Positions 18,492 through 26,986 of a stretch of DNA of 64,000 nucleotides are shown here, piece by piece. The notes under the pieces are model-generated. The model was given only the letters and a program-made list of their open reading frames with translations, searched no databases and was not told where the DNA came from. The stretch spans positions 1,088,001 to 1,152,000 of the forward strand of contig NZ_MVAB01000001.1 in assembly GCF_002026305.1 (NCBI RefSeq). Direction: 5' to 3'. Numbering within the stretch: position 1 is the first letter of the stretch; each line of letters starts with the position of its first letter. Made by a program: the position numbers and the translations under genes. This DNA comes from Vagococcus martis. Its GTDB lineage: Bacteria; Bacillota; Bacilli; Lactobacillales; Vagococcaceae.

Positions 18492-18520
18492 TATCTATTT
18501 TTCTTTAATCTTGCTACAAT
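18492..18520 (+). promoter_or_regulatory. Promoter of the MetE-like gene
   Basis: An extended -10 element, TGCTACAAT, ends at 18520, with a weak -35 region (TATCTA) about 17 bases upstream. A weak -35 is expected for an activator-dependent promoter. Confidence 0.5.
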
Positions 18521-18553
18521 ACCTTCAACACTTAAAAAACGGAGGGATTATTT

Positions 18554-19726
18554 ATGACACGATCAAAATTTCAATTAGTTGGATCATTACTTAGACCGAA
18601 AAATTTATTAGAGTATAAAGAACAAATCGAAGCACGTGACGATATCACCTATCCTTTTTATGATGACTTTGCTGGTTATCAAGAAGTGGAAACAAACGCC
18701 ATTAAAGAAGTCGTAAAAGAGCAGATTGAACATGGGATTGATATTGTGACTGATGGGGAGTTTTCAAAAGCATTATGGCATCTTGATTTCTTATGGGGAT
18801 TAGATGGTGTCGAACGGTTTATCACAGATCACGGTTATGCGTTTAAAGATCATGATGGCACTCATTTTGAAACACGTAAAGATATCGGGATTCGTATCAC
18901 TGCTCCTTTAAGCGGTAAAAACCATCACTTCCTTAAAATTTTTAAAGAAGTAAAAGAAGACGCTGGTAACACTCAAGCAAAATTAACCGTATGGGGAGCA
19001 GCCCATGCTTTTACTGAATTAACAGTATTTAATGGCCTTTACGGTAACGGACAAGTGTATAAAACACAAGATGATTTGAAAAAAGGCTTAATTAAAGCCT
19101 ACAAAGAATTTCTAACTGAATTTAAAGAAATTGGTGGCGAAATCGTCCAATTTGATGATTGTTTATGGACACTATTTTCTTCAGATAACCAAGATAGTTT
19201 CTTCGCTGAAGGAAATGAGAGTTTAGAAGATTTAGCTGATACATTTATCGCCATTAACAATGAAGTGGCTGACTTTGGGCATTCATTAGGACTGAAAGTT
19301 TGGACACATAACTGTCGCGGTAATTATCAAAGTCGTCATGCTGCTGGTGGAAGTTATCAAACCATTGCGAAAAAATTCTTAGGAGAACAACATTATGATC
19401 GCTTCTTCTTAGAGTGGGATGACGAACGTGCAGGTGATATCTCAGCCTTAGAAGTTTTAAAAAATAAGCCACATGTAGAAGTGGTATTAGGTTTACTATC
19501 AAGTAAAACAGCTACTTTAGATGATGAAACAAGAATCTATCAATTACTCGAAAAAGCGAGTCAAATTTTACCTAAAGAAAGATTACTACTATCTCATCAA
19601 TGTGGATTTGCGTCATGTGATTGTGGAAATGAATTAACCCAAGCACAACAATGGGCAAAAATTGACCAAGGACAAAAAATCGCTAAAAACTTCTGGACTG
19701 ATGATTATGTGAATCAATATAATTAG
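18554..19726 (+). CDS. MetE C-terminal-like methyltransferase (YxjG/YxjH type)
   Basis: A 390-residue protein of the cobalamin-independent methionine synthase C-terminal family. Zinc ligands are visible as HNCRG (about residue 254) and HQCGFASCDCGNE (about residues 351-363). VTDGEFSKALWHLDF and QFDDCLWTLF are conserved. Stand-alone proteins of this type transfer methyl groups to homocysteine or related thiols and are part of methionine recycling. The start follows CGGAGGG. Control by the divergent LysR protein is likely. Confidence 0.85.
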   Translation: MTRSKFQLVGSLLRPKNLLEYKEQIEARDDITYPFYDDFAGYQEVETNAIKEVVKEQIEHGIDIVTDGEFSKALWHLDFLWGLDGVERFITDHGYAFKDHDGTHFETRKDIGIRITAPLSGKNHHFLKIFKEVKEDAGNTQAKLTVWGAAHAFTELTVFNGLYGNGQVYKTQDDLKKGLIKAYKEFLTEFKEIGGEIVQFDDCLWTLFSSDNQDSFFAEGNESLEDLADTFIAINNEVADFGHSLGLKVWTHNCRGNYQSRHAAGGSYQTIAKKFLGEQHYDRFFLEWDDERAGDISALEVLKNKPHVEVVLGLLSSKTATLDDETRIYQLLEKASQILPKERLLLSHQCGFASCDCGNELTQAQQWAKIDQGQKIAKNFWTDDYVNQYN

Positions 19727-19764
19727 AATAAAACAATCCACTATATTAATCCTTCACCACCATA

Positions 19765-19795
19765 AAAACGAGCAATGATTATTCATGCTCGTTTT
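19765..19795. terminator. Bidirectional terminator
   Basis: A 10-bp perfect stem, AAAACGAGCA with TGCTCGTTTT, with T-rich sequence on both sides. It overlaps the last codons of the minus-strand hydrolase gene and ends both convergent units. Confidence 0.8.
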
Positions 19796-20396
19796 GTTTT
19801 ATTATTCGATGCAACCATTTTTTGGCTTTTTCAACTTCTAAATAGGTCAATTGGTGCGTTAGTGTCCACTCTGATAGGATATTCGCATGAAATCTTTGAA
19901 ATAAAGTCAGAACTCGTTGACTTTCCTCAATAGGAACAATACTATCTTGTGTTCCTAATGTGACAAATAATTCTGTTTGACTTAAATCATGATCCTCTAA
20001 AACATTTATTGGGTACATAGGATGAAATAATACTGCTCTTTGATACTTATCAGGGTAGTTCAGCAATAACTTAATAGCGATATTTGCACCATTAGAATAA
20101 CCAACTAAGACAATCTCTTGATGACTTAACTGACTCTTTTGCAAAAGCTCACTAATAAACCTATGTAAGTCGTTTGCACGCATTTCTAAATCTACTTCAT
20201 CATAAACACCGTCACTTACTCGACTAAAAAAGCGAGACTGATCTTGTTCCAATACTTCTCCTCTAATACCTATTAATGTCGCATCTGACATTAAGTCTTT
20301 ACCAACATCCAATAAAGATGATTCATTTCCACCTGTTCCGTGTAATAGTATTAAAACCGGCTGTTCCTTACCGCCATATTTAATCGTATAATTCAT
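19779..20396 (-). CDS. mhqD: MhqD-like carboxylesterase/phospholipase
   Basis: A 205-residue alpha/beta hydrolase. LLHGTGGNESSLL forms the oxyanion region (about residues 17-29). The nucleophile elbow is VLVGYSNGANIAI (Ser about residue 101), and the catalytic Asp lies in LGTQDSIVPIEES. It is the last gene of an operon of MarR-type regulator, two ring-cleaving dioxygenases and a flavin reductase, the same content as the Bacillus mhq regulon for quinone detoxification, where MhqD is the hydrolase. It starts after GGGGG. Confidence 0.82.
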   Translation of the reverse strand: MNYTIKYGGKEQPVLILLHGTGGNESSLLDVGKDLMSDATLIGIRGEVLEQDQSRFFSRVSDGVYDEVDLEMRANDLHRFISELLQKSQLSHQEIVLVGYSNGANIAIKLLLNYPDKYQRAVLFHPMYPINVLEDHDLSQTELFVTLGTQDSIVPIEESQRVLTLFQRFHANILSEWTLTHQLTYLEVEKAKKWLHRIIKQNEHE

Positions 20397-20410
20397 CGTA
20401 TTTATCCCCC

Positions 20411-21019
20411 TTAAACCGGTCGTTCAATTGTGATGACCTCTCCTATTTTGGCATAATCACTTCCTGCAAGACGACTCATTGGATGTAACTTTTTAAAATC
20501 AATTCTACCATGATCGTATAATGTATCATCAATATGATAATAATTAATTGATAATAACAATAAATCAGCTGTCACTTGATGGTCATCTTTTATTTCAATA
20601 TGTTGATACAACGTCACTTCCATCTTGATTTGAAGCTCTGACAACATTGGTACTGATATACTTTTAGCTTGATTTAATGTAAAATTCGTCAAACTCAACT
20701 CGCTCTCATCTGAGCTACAACGAGTAGCAGTTTGATTAATATCTTTGATATAAGACTCTTCAGCTATATGTACCACAGCTTCCTTACTTGTCACAATATG
20801 ATGTGCTGTATCTTTCATCTGACCATTTTGTCGTTGAATTGATAACGAAATAATCGGTGGATTAGAGGTTACAATACTAAAATAACTAAATGGTGCAATG
20901 TTTAGTGTCCCATCCTTCGCTAGACTCGTAACAACTGCGACTGGTCTAGGAATGATTGAGCCAATTAGCATTTTATAATTTTCTCGTTCACTCATGGTGT
21001 CTGGATTTAGTGATAACAT
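20411..21019 (-). CDS. Flavin reductase-like FMN-binding protein
   Basis: A 202-residue split-barrel flavoprotein. IGSIIPRPVAVVTSLAKDGT and NIAPFSYFSIVTSNPPIISL are the FMN-binding signature of the flavin reductase-like/DIM6 family, and HPMSRLAGSDYAKIGE is the conserved C-terminal segment. It probably reduces flavin or quinone substrates within the mhq-type operon. It lies 14 bases upstream of the mhqD-like gene and starts after AGGAGG. Confidence 0.85.
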   Translation of the reverse strand: MLSLNPDTMSERENYKMLIGSIIPRPVAVVTSLAKDGTLNIAPFSYFSIVTSNPPIISLSIQRQNGQMKDTAHHIVTSKEAVVHIAEESYIKDINQTATRCSSDESELSLTNFTLNQAKSISVPMLSELQIKMEVTLYQHIEIKDDHQVTADLLLLSINYYHIDDTLYDHGRIDFKKLHPMSRLAGSDYAKIGEVITIERPV

Positions 21020-21030
21020 CTCTTTTCCTC

Positions 21031-21918
21031 CTATCGAAGTGGTAATAGACTTTTCTCTAATTGTGATCGCATATGCTCATATTGTGGCGGTAACATTAGC
21101 TTTTCACCTAGATGGTCTAAAGACTCATTAATGGTAAACCCTGGTTTATCCGTTGCTAATTCAAACACGATATTTCCTTTTTCAATAAAATAAATGGCTT
21201 TAAAATACTGTCTATCTTTTATCTCTGTTACCTGATATTTTTCTTCATATAAATAATCTTGCCATATGCGATGTGTCTCATCATCCGGAACTGACCAGGC
21301 AATATGGTGGACAGTACCTACTCCAAAACGTCCGCGTGGCAATCTTTCTTTTGGAATAACAATATGATGTTTTTCTTTACCTATTGTTTCAGCATGATAG
21401 GCATCACTATCTTCGGATACTACACTCAACCCTAAATCATCTCTTAATGTTTGCATCGTATCTTTAGGTTGACTAGATAACAATACTGCGCCATGAAATC
21501 CCATAATTTGGTATCCGTTCATTTCTTCACCTTCTACCAAAGCTATATCTAAACCATGAGAGTCATTAAATAATAGTGTCGTTTTTCCAAATAATTGACT
21601 TATCTCAAAGGAGACATTAAAAGAAGTAAGACGTTCATTCCAATAAGCGAGACTACCTTTAGGAACTCGAAACGCAATGCGACCAACTTGTCCACTACCA
21701 ACACGCCCTCGACTGGTTGTATTCCATGGGAAAAAAGTTATGATAGTCCCCAGTTCAGCTTGTTCATTACCAAAATATAAATGGTACGTTTGTGGGTCAT
21801 CAAAATTAACTGTTTGTTTAACCAGTCTAAGTCCCAATATCGTTTCGTAAAATCTCACATTTTCTTTAGTATTTCCAACAATAGCTGAAATATGATGTAT
21901 TCTATTTATAGATTCCAT
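21031..21918 (-). CDS. VOC ring-cleaving dioxygenase, MhqO-like (copy 1)
   Basis: A 295-residue protein with two vicinal-oxygen-chelate domains. IHHISAIVGNTKENVRFYET supplies the first metal-site His; HHIAWSVPD and FELATDKPGF are in the second half, with a Glu ligand. It matches the glyoxalase/bleomycin/dioxygenase type used in MhqA/MhqO hydroquinone dioxygenases. It lies in tandem with another, longer member (copy 2) to which it is clearly related but diverged, indicating an old duplication. The exact substrate is unknown. Confidence 0.85.
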   Translation of the reverse strand: MESINRIHHISAIVGNTKENVRFYETILGLRLVKQTVNFDDPQTYHLYFGNEQAELGTIITFFPWNTTSRGRVGSGQVGRIAFRVPKGSLAYWNERLTSFNVSFEISQLFGKTTLLFNDSHGLDIALVEGEEMNGYQIMGFHGAVLLSSQPKDTMQTLRDDLGLSVVSEDSDAYHAETIGKEKHHIVIPKERLPRGRFGVGTVHHIAWSVPDDETHRIWQDYLYEEKYQVTEIKDRQYFKAIYFIEKGNIVFELATDKPGFTINESLDHLGEKLMLPPQYEHMRSQLEKSLLPLR

Positions 21919-21930
21919 ATCTAAACACCT

Positions 21931-22890
21931 CTATCTTTTTGTATTAAATGGTTTGATAACACTTTCTATATATTCACGTTTTTTTTCTAAAAATGGTGGT
22001 AGTGATAACGCTTCTCCTAATGTTTCATAAGGCTCATCTTCCATAAATCCAGGTTCGTCTGTTGCAAGCTCTATTAAAATATGCCCTACTCTGACATAAA
22101 GTGATTCAAAATAAAAACGATTCACATAACCCGAATTAGGTAATCCTAGCTGATCAAATAACTCTTTCCATACTTGTAAAGACGCACGATGTTTCAAACG
22201 AAAGGCCAAATGATGCACTTCTCCGTATCCTTGTCTAGCATCAGGTAATTGAGTGTCTTCGACTAAAATAATCCGTGTCCCATTGCCCCCTTCACCAACT
22301 TCCATCAAATATCGATTTCCCTCATGAGTAATTTCTTTAAACGAAAAAATTGTTTCCATCAATGATTTAAACTCTTTAAAGTAACTAACTGTTATCTCTG
22401 TTGTCCCTAAACCATATATGGCATATTCTTCAGGTACTGGACCATTTTTCCAAGCAGTTCCAGCCGCTACGCCATAATTATTTTCATCTGATATTAATTG
22501 ATAACGCTGACCATCCTCATCTCTAAATGACAATACTTTTACACCAAATTCTTCTAAAATATCATCATGATCTACATTAAATTCATAAAATCGTTCTTTA
22601 TAGTATTCTAGTGCGGCATCAGTAGGAACTCTAAACCCTATACGCGTGATAGCATTAGTACCTCTTATACCTTTTGGATTATTAGGAAAGTCAAAAAACG
22701 TCATCGTGGTACCTGGTGTCCCATAATCATCTGCAAAATAAGTATGGTAAGTATAGATATCATCTTGATTAACCGTCTTTTTAACTAGTCTCATACCTAA
22801 TATATTAGTGAAAAAGTCATAATTTTTTTTAGCATCACTTGTCATTGCTGTTATGTGGTGAATGCCTAATAATTTATCTTGTTCATTCAT
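21931..22890 (-). CDS. VOC ring-cleaving dioxygenase, MhqO-like (copy 2)
   Basis: A 319-residue two-domain VOC protein. LLGIHHITAMTSDAKKNYDF gives the first metal His, VHHLAFRLK the second, and LIELATDEPGFMEDEPYETL the C-terminal Glu region. The start is the ATG at 22890, eight bases after AGGAGG; a TTG six bases earlier sits too close to that site. It is the first structural gene after the regulator. With copy 1 it probably opens the ring of hydroquinone or catechol-type compounds. Confidence 0.85.
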   Translation of the reverse strand: MNEQDKLLGIHHITAMTSDAKKNYDFFTNILGMRLVKKTVNQDDIYTYHTYFADDYGTPGTTMTFFDFPNNPKGIRGTNAITRIGFRVPTDAALEYYKERFYEFNVDHDDILEEFGVKVLSFRDEDGQRYQLISDENNYGVAAGTAWKNGPVPEEYAIYGLGTTEITVSYFKEFKSLMETIFSFKEITHEGNRYLMEVGEGGNGTRIILVEDTQLPDARQGYGEVHHLAFRLKHRASLQVWKELFDQLGLPNSGYVNRFYFESLYVRVGHILIELATDEPGFMEDEPYETLGEALSLPPFLEKKREYIESVIKPFNTKR

Positions 22891-22911
22891 TTCCAATTCC
22901 TCCTGATGTCA

Positions 22912-23343
22912 CTATTTTCCTAGTGACCTATTTAATTTGGCTAATAACTTTAATAGTTGTTCTAATTCATTTGGCTCTAAACATGACATTGAATCAGTAA
23001 TGGTTTTAGCATGTTTAGGAAAAATTTCGTTCATGAGTAGTGTCCCACGCTCTGTTAATACAACAAACGTCACTCGCTTATCGTTAATATTGGTTTGCCT
23101 TGTGACAAATCCTTTGTTCTCTAATTGGTCAATAACATATGTCGTACTACTACTAGCTATCAAAATTTTCTCTTTAATCCCTTGGATTGTCTGTTTTCCT
23201 TTGTGAAAGAGCAACTCCATCACCGCAAATTCGGTTATATTTAATTGATACTGCGTGACATCTTGTCTGACGATTTTTTCCAATTTATTACTTGCCCGTA
23301 TCAATTGAATAAATGTGTTTAACGATTGTTCTGTTTGATTCAC
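22912..23343 (-). CDS. mhqR: MarR-family repressor, MhqR-like
   Basis: A 143-residue MarR/DUF24-unrelated winged-helix regulator. ITEFAVMELLFHKGKQTIQG, SSSTTYVIDQLENKGFVTR and the wing NINDKRVTFVVLTERG are typical. I choose the GTG at 23343, six bases after AGAGGTG; in-frame ATGs upstream overlap or precede that site. It heads an operon of quinone-detoxification genes and a near-perfect 20-bp palindrome lies just upstream, so it is an autorepressor of the mhq type released by quinones or diamide (family knowledge). Confidence 0.85.
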   Translation of the reverse strand: MNQTEQSLNTFIQLIRASNKLEKIVRQDVTQYQLNITEFAVMELLFHKGKQTIQGIKEKILIASSSTTYVIDQLENKGFVTRQTNINDKRVTFVVLTERGTLLMNEIFPKHAKTITDSMSCLEPNELEQLLKLLAKLNRSLGK

Positions 23344-23361
23344 AGTCATCACCTCTATCAT

Positions 23362-23381
23362 TTATTTCGAATTCGAGATAA
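23362..23381. promoter_or_regulatory. MhqR-type operator palindrome
   Basis: TTATTTCGAATTCGAGATAA is a 20-bp palindrome with one mismatched pair. It has the TCGAATTCGA core and ATCTCGA-type arms recalled for MhqR boxes, and sits 18 bases before the regulator start. Confidence 0.75.
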
Positions 23382-23418
23382 AAATAATTAAAAAAAGATA
23401 TCTCTCTTACTTGACATC

Positions 23419-23447
23419 ATCATATAATATTACTTACAAAAAGTAAA
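23419..23447 (-). promoter_or_regulatory. Probable promoter of the mhq-type operon
   Basis: Minus-strand TTTACT, a 17-base spacer and TATGAT. The operator would then lie about 30 bases into the transcript, a position that allows repression by roadblock. Confidence 0.45.
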
Positions 23448-23602
23448 CTAATCAGACTTACTTTTAATTAGTAAAATAAAAACATTTAGGTTTGTGGATC
23501 ACTACAATCTGATAAAAACAGGGTGCTTTTAATGGTATGCCTACTGAAGTTACAGTTTTAATTTACTTATTCTTTTGCTAAACTCATTTTGAGGTGATAA
23601 AC

Positions 23603-24538
23603 ATGTATAAAAATAATCTTAAAAACTTAATGATAGAAAGAAATATTAGTAACAACAAATTAGCTACGGAAACTTCGATATCTCGTCAAGCAATTAGTAA
23701 AATTAAAAACAATGAATTTCATGATATTTCAATTAATGTCTTAACAGAGTTATTAGAATACTTTGACGTAACTTTTGATGAGTTTGGAACAATCTATACT
23801 CGGAATGAGTGTCTACAAGCATTGTTACCAGACAAAGGTTTTACTAACAAAAATTTACAGTTATTAGAATCTTTAATTTCTAAAAACTTGAATATTTCTT
23901 GCACTTATCACTCTTACTCAAACAATCAGAGCCTCAATATTTACTCAAAAAAACACGACAAAAAATTTGATTTTAGTGGCAATTTTAGAGTTAATACCAC
24001 CCTACATGGACTGACTTTTGAGATTATAGATTTTGATTTATATATTCGAAATAAAAAAATAAATTTTGATAATTTTTATAGATTCTACCAAAATTTCATT
24101 AATCAGTTAGAATGTTATGCGTCACATTTGGGATTCACACAAATAGCTATAAATATAAATCCCTATATTGATGACAATTTATCAGAACTGGTAGATCCTC
24201 GAGATATCAACATACCTGATTTGAAGTTTTTAATAGCTCACTCAAACTACTCCAATAGAGAAAATGAGTTGATAAAAATGTCAATTATTAAAAATCGACA
24301 TTACAGAGAATTTTCACATGATTACGCTTTTCAAACTGCAAATAAAAAAATCAATACAATCAACCATTATATCGATTCGTTACCTAGACTCAATTTTTTT
24401 GAAAAAGAAAAAAGACGACTTTCAATGTTATCAGAAAAAAATATTCATTCTAATCATTATACAAAAATATTTTTTAAACAATTGAATCCTGAAATAATCC
24501 CCAAAGAAAAACTAGAAAAGGATATGTTAAAACGATAG
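23603..24538 (+). CDS. XRE-family HTH protein with unknown C-terminal domain
   Basis: A 311-residue protein. Residues about 1-65 are an XRE helix-turn-helix (LMIERNISNNKLATETSIS, then RQAISKIKNNEF). The remaining 240 residues have no motif I recognise; they are rich in Asn, Ile and Phe, with a LECYASHLGFTQIAI stretch. The ATG follows GAGGTG. The gene is AT-rich compared with the mhq operon beside it, a sign of acquired DNA. Its stop codon overlaps the ribosome binding site of the Fst-like toxin, so the two are probably cotranscribed and the XRE protein may control the pair. Confidence 0.75.
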   Translation: MYKNNLKNLMIERNISNNKLATETSISRQAISKIKNNEFHDISINVLTELLEYFDVTFDEFGTIYTRNECLQALLPDKGFTNKNLQLLESLISKNLNISCTYHSYSNNQSLNIYSKKHDKKFDFSGNFRVNTTLHGLTFEIIDFDLYIRNKKINFDNFYRFYQNFINQLECYASHLGFTQIAININPYIDDNLSELVDPRDINIPDLKFLIAHSNYSNRENELIKMSIIKNRHYREFSHDYAFQTANKKINTINHYIDSLPRLNFFEKEKRRLSMLSEKNIHSNHYTKIFFKQLNPEIIPKEKLEKDMLKR

Positions 24539-24552
24539 GAGGTAATTTAAAA

Positions 24553-24648
24553 TTGGATAAATTTGTATCACTGATAGTTGACCCTATACTTGTCGGTATT
24601 GTGACGAACCTTTTTTCTCATTGGTTAAATGAAAAAAAGAAGCGGTAG
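24553..24648 (+). CDS. Fst-family type I toxin peptide
   Basis: A 31-codon frame starting with TTG, ten bases after AGGAGG. It reads SLIVDPILVGIVTNLF in the middle, then HWLN and a lysine-rich end (EKKKR). This is the Fst/par pattern: a short membrane-inserting helix with the central P-I-x-V-G motif and a charged C-terminal tail. Fst peptides damage the membrane and are held off by an antisense RNA. I did not find a clear antisense RNA, but a TGTATAAA/TTTATACA hairpin lies about 50 bases downstream. The link to the upstream XRE gene is unusual for this family. Confidence 0.72.
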   Translation: MDKFVSLIVDPILVGIVTNLFSHWLNEKKKR

Positions 24649-24730
24649 GGGCTATATGGGCTTCTGATTTACTTAAAATAGAATTCTTAAAATTAGTGGT
24701 GTATAAAAACTAATATTTATACATGACGAC

Positions 24731-24879
24731 AAAAAAACACCCTCCAAAAACGGCGAGTGCTTTGAGAATTGTGATACTTTACGAGCTTTTTTAAGACCTG
24801 TTTTTTTACGTTCAACCATACGAGCGTCACGATTTAACAATCCTGCACGTTTAAGTTCTGGACGAAAATCCCTACTTGA
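24731..24879 (-). pseudogene. Decayed duplicate of the rpsI 3' end and its terminator
   Basis: This segment resembles the last 37 or so codons of rpsI plus the terminator downstream of it. It reads [17 protein letters not shown], then [14 protein letters not shown], against [17 protein letters not shown] and [15 protein letters not shown] in the intact gene at 29492. About 31 bases containing the rpsI stop codon are deleted between two TTTGA repeats. The terminator copy has a mismatch in the stem. It is the kind of scar left when an element integrates into the 3' end of a gene and displaces the original end. Confidence 0.85.
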
Positions 24880-25117
24880 CAGTCTTTCGAACACTTTTGA
24901 AACTTTCTCAACATTTTAGAGACTTCATTAAAAAAATGAAAAATCACCTATTTAATTGGTTAATGGTGGCAATTTGGTGGCAACTTTTATGTTATTTAAT
25001 GCGAGCTAGTTCAATATTTATAACATATTAATATCACTCAGATAATGCCATCTTATTTTTCTTCAAAAACGGTTAGATTGTTACCTTATCTACACTACTC
25101 TCCATCTACTTTATTCT
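24880..25117. other. AT-rich gap between the rpsI fragment and the ATPase remnant
   Basis: No gene is visible. The only pattern is a short direct repeat TTTGGTGGCAA/AATGGTGGCAA around 24963-24985, which might be a remnant of recombinase arm sites; this is speculative. Confidence 0.3.
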
Positions 25118-25747
25118 TTAATTAAATTCAAATCTGTTGTTATCATCTTCACCAATTATTTTTCTTGAAAGTTGCTCATATTTCCAATTATTTTCTTCAA
25201 AACAAAATGATGCAATATACGGTTTAAAAAAATTATCTCCACTCAATTTATTTTTCTTTATCCCACTATCATCAGAAAAATCATCTAAAATTTGATTTAC
25301 TTCATAATCTTGTTCTAAATCTTTACTTTGACTTACAATTAATTTTACTTGTGTATCTTCAAGATATTTTTGTTTCAAATAACAAGTTAGTTTATATACA
25401 AATTTAGAGCTCCCATTAGTTTCATTAGAAGGGGCTTCATCTGAATCAAACATAGCAACTACATCTAATCCAAAAAATTTAAACAATTCAATATAGAATG
25501 GAAAATGGATTTTTCCATTTGAAAAATAAAAATTTTGATAATCTAAATCATTTAGTGGGACTTTTTGAAGAATTAACTTTTCAGTTAAACCTTCAACAAT
25601 AATTACTTTCCTATATAACAAGGTTTGATAAAATTCAAAAGATTCTATAATTGTATTTAAGTATAACTCTAATACCTTACCTTCTGATATAAAATCACCT
25701 TCATAATGTTCATTCGGCTCACCACAATTTAACAAACTTATTTTTTT
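25118..25747 (-). pseudogene. OLD-like ATPase gene, TOPRIM-encoding 3' part
   Basis: This is the C-terminal 204 codons of a protein split by an IS30 insertion. VIIVEGLTEKLIL supplies the TOPRIM glutamate and VVAMFDSDEAPSN the DxD metal motif, as in OLD-family nucleases. Reading upstream through the 15-base repeat at 25733-25747 gives KKISLLNC, in the same frame as KKISLVNC at the other side of the IS. The intact protein would therefore be about 447 residues. No separate start is convincing, so it is probably not expressed alone. Confidence 0.8.
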
Positions 25748-26986
25748 CTAAATTGCAATATTAAGTTAGCCACCTAGGTAAAAACATCTAATTTTTTGTG
25801 TTATTCTATTAAAATCCATCCTTACCAACATGTTTTGATTTTAAGCTTTTGAATTTCTTCTAAAAATAATGTAGCTGGTTGTCTATAATTTAAGATTTTA
25901 CGTGGTAAAAGATTAATTTTTTCAGTAGCCAGTTGAATGAATTGTTTTGAGTAGTTGCAGATTGGAGTTCCTTTCGGAATAAATTGTCTTAATAAACCAT
26001 TATGTCTTTCATTTGTGCCTCGTTCCCAAGAAGAATAAGGATGAGCAAAATAGACATCAGTTATTTGTTGGAGAGCATCATGTAGCGAGCTAAATTCACT
26101 ACCATTATCAGCAGTAATTGATTGAAACATCTTGCTAAAGCTAGCTTGTCCGAGCTCAGATTTTAATCGATTAACAGCATAACAAACAGACTCTTCTGTG
26201 TGATCATCTAACACAACAGTAATCATGTAACGCGTTTTTCTTTCAACAAGAGTAAGTAGAGCATTATCATCTTTAGATTTTGAACCAATAACGCTATCTA
26301 TTTCCCAATGACCAAAGCTTTCTCTATTGTTAACTGTACTTGGTCGTTCATCAATTGATTTTCCTAGTTCTTTTTTATGCTTACGACTTCTTTTCTTTTT
26401 AGATGAGAGCCTAAGCTTCATCTTGAGGTGATGGTTTCTAATAGGTAAAAATCCTTTATCAATATAGTTATAAAGTGTTTTAGTAGAAACAAGAGGTTTA
26501 TCCCACGTCCTTAAGGACTTGACAAAACCAACAATGGCATCAGGTGACCAATTAAAGTCAATAATCTGTTTACAGGCATAATTAATAAAGTCAACAGCAC
26601 TGAGTAGCTTAGACTTAGCACCACAACGTTTTCTGTTTTCTATATATTTAGCTTGTCCTGTTTCAGCAAAATAGAGTTGTCTAGGTTTGTTATTTTCTTT
26701 GATTTGTGTTGTTGTACCACGTTTCAGCTCATTATTTATTGTTTGATGGTGTCGACCTAATCGTTTACCGATTTCTCTATTAGAATCACCTCTATTATGC
26801 CAAACTTCAATAAGTTGTCTTTCTTCAAAGGAAAGATGTTTATAAGTCAATTTTTGTGTGGTATTCTGAATTTGCGCCATGATAAAAATTCCTTTCGTTG
26901 TTGGGTAGATACTTCAATGATACATGAATTTTTACCATGGTGTTTTTTTATTATTTTAGGGTGGCTAACTTGATTCTACAATTAAC
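25748..26986 (-). mobile_element. IS30-family insertion sequence (IS6770/IS1062-like)
   Basis: Inverted ends: AATTGCAATATTAAGTTAGC on the left matches AATTGTAGAATCAAGTTAGC read from the right, followed in both by CACC. One transposase gene lies between. The element sits inside the OLD-like gene. The same 15 bases, CAAACTTATTTTTTT, flank it on both sides (25733-25747 and 26987-27001), and weaker similarity extends up to ACAATT, so the target duplication is long. Exact ends are uncertain by a few bases. Confidence 0.8.
25822..26880 (-). CDS. IS30-family transposase
   Basis: A 352-residue DDE transposase. The N-terminal HTH reads LSFEERQLIEVWHNRGDSNR with IGKRLGRHHQTINNEL. The catalytic core has HWEIDSVIGSK (first Asp), ITADNGSEF (second Asp) and SSWERGTNERHNGLLRQFIP (Glu region). 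All are hallmark motifs and the length is full, so the element may still be active. The start follows GGAATTTTTATC. Confidence 0.95.
   Translation of the reverse strand: MAQIQNTTQKLTYKHLSFEERQLIEVWHNRGDSNREIGKRLGRHHQTINNELKRGTTTQIKENNKPRQLYFAETGQAKYIENRKRCGAKSKLLSAVDFINYACKQIIDFNWSPDAIVGFVKSLRTWDKPLVSTKTLYNYIDKGFLPIRNHHLKMKLRLSSKKKRSRKHKKELGKSIDERPSTVNNRESFGHWEIDSVIGSKSKDDNALLTLVERKTRYMITVVLDDHTEESVCYAVNRLKSELGQASFSKMFQSITADNGSEFSSLHDALQQITDVYFAHPYSSWERGTNERHNGLLRQFIPKGTPICNYSKQFIQLATEKINLLPRKILNYRQPATLFLEEIQKLKIKTCW

Noticed and set aside
23411..23429. TTGACA and TATAAT close together on the plus strand before the XRE gene
   Set aside because: The two boxes are only about six bases apart, which cannot form a sigma-A promoter.
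24673..24894. Open frame of 73 codons on the minus strand at the rpsI-like fragment
   Set aside because: It is a truncated, stop-less copy of the rpsI 3' end reading into its own terminator; no ribosome binding site. Treated as a scar, not a gene.
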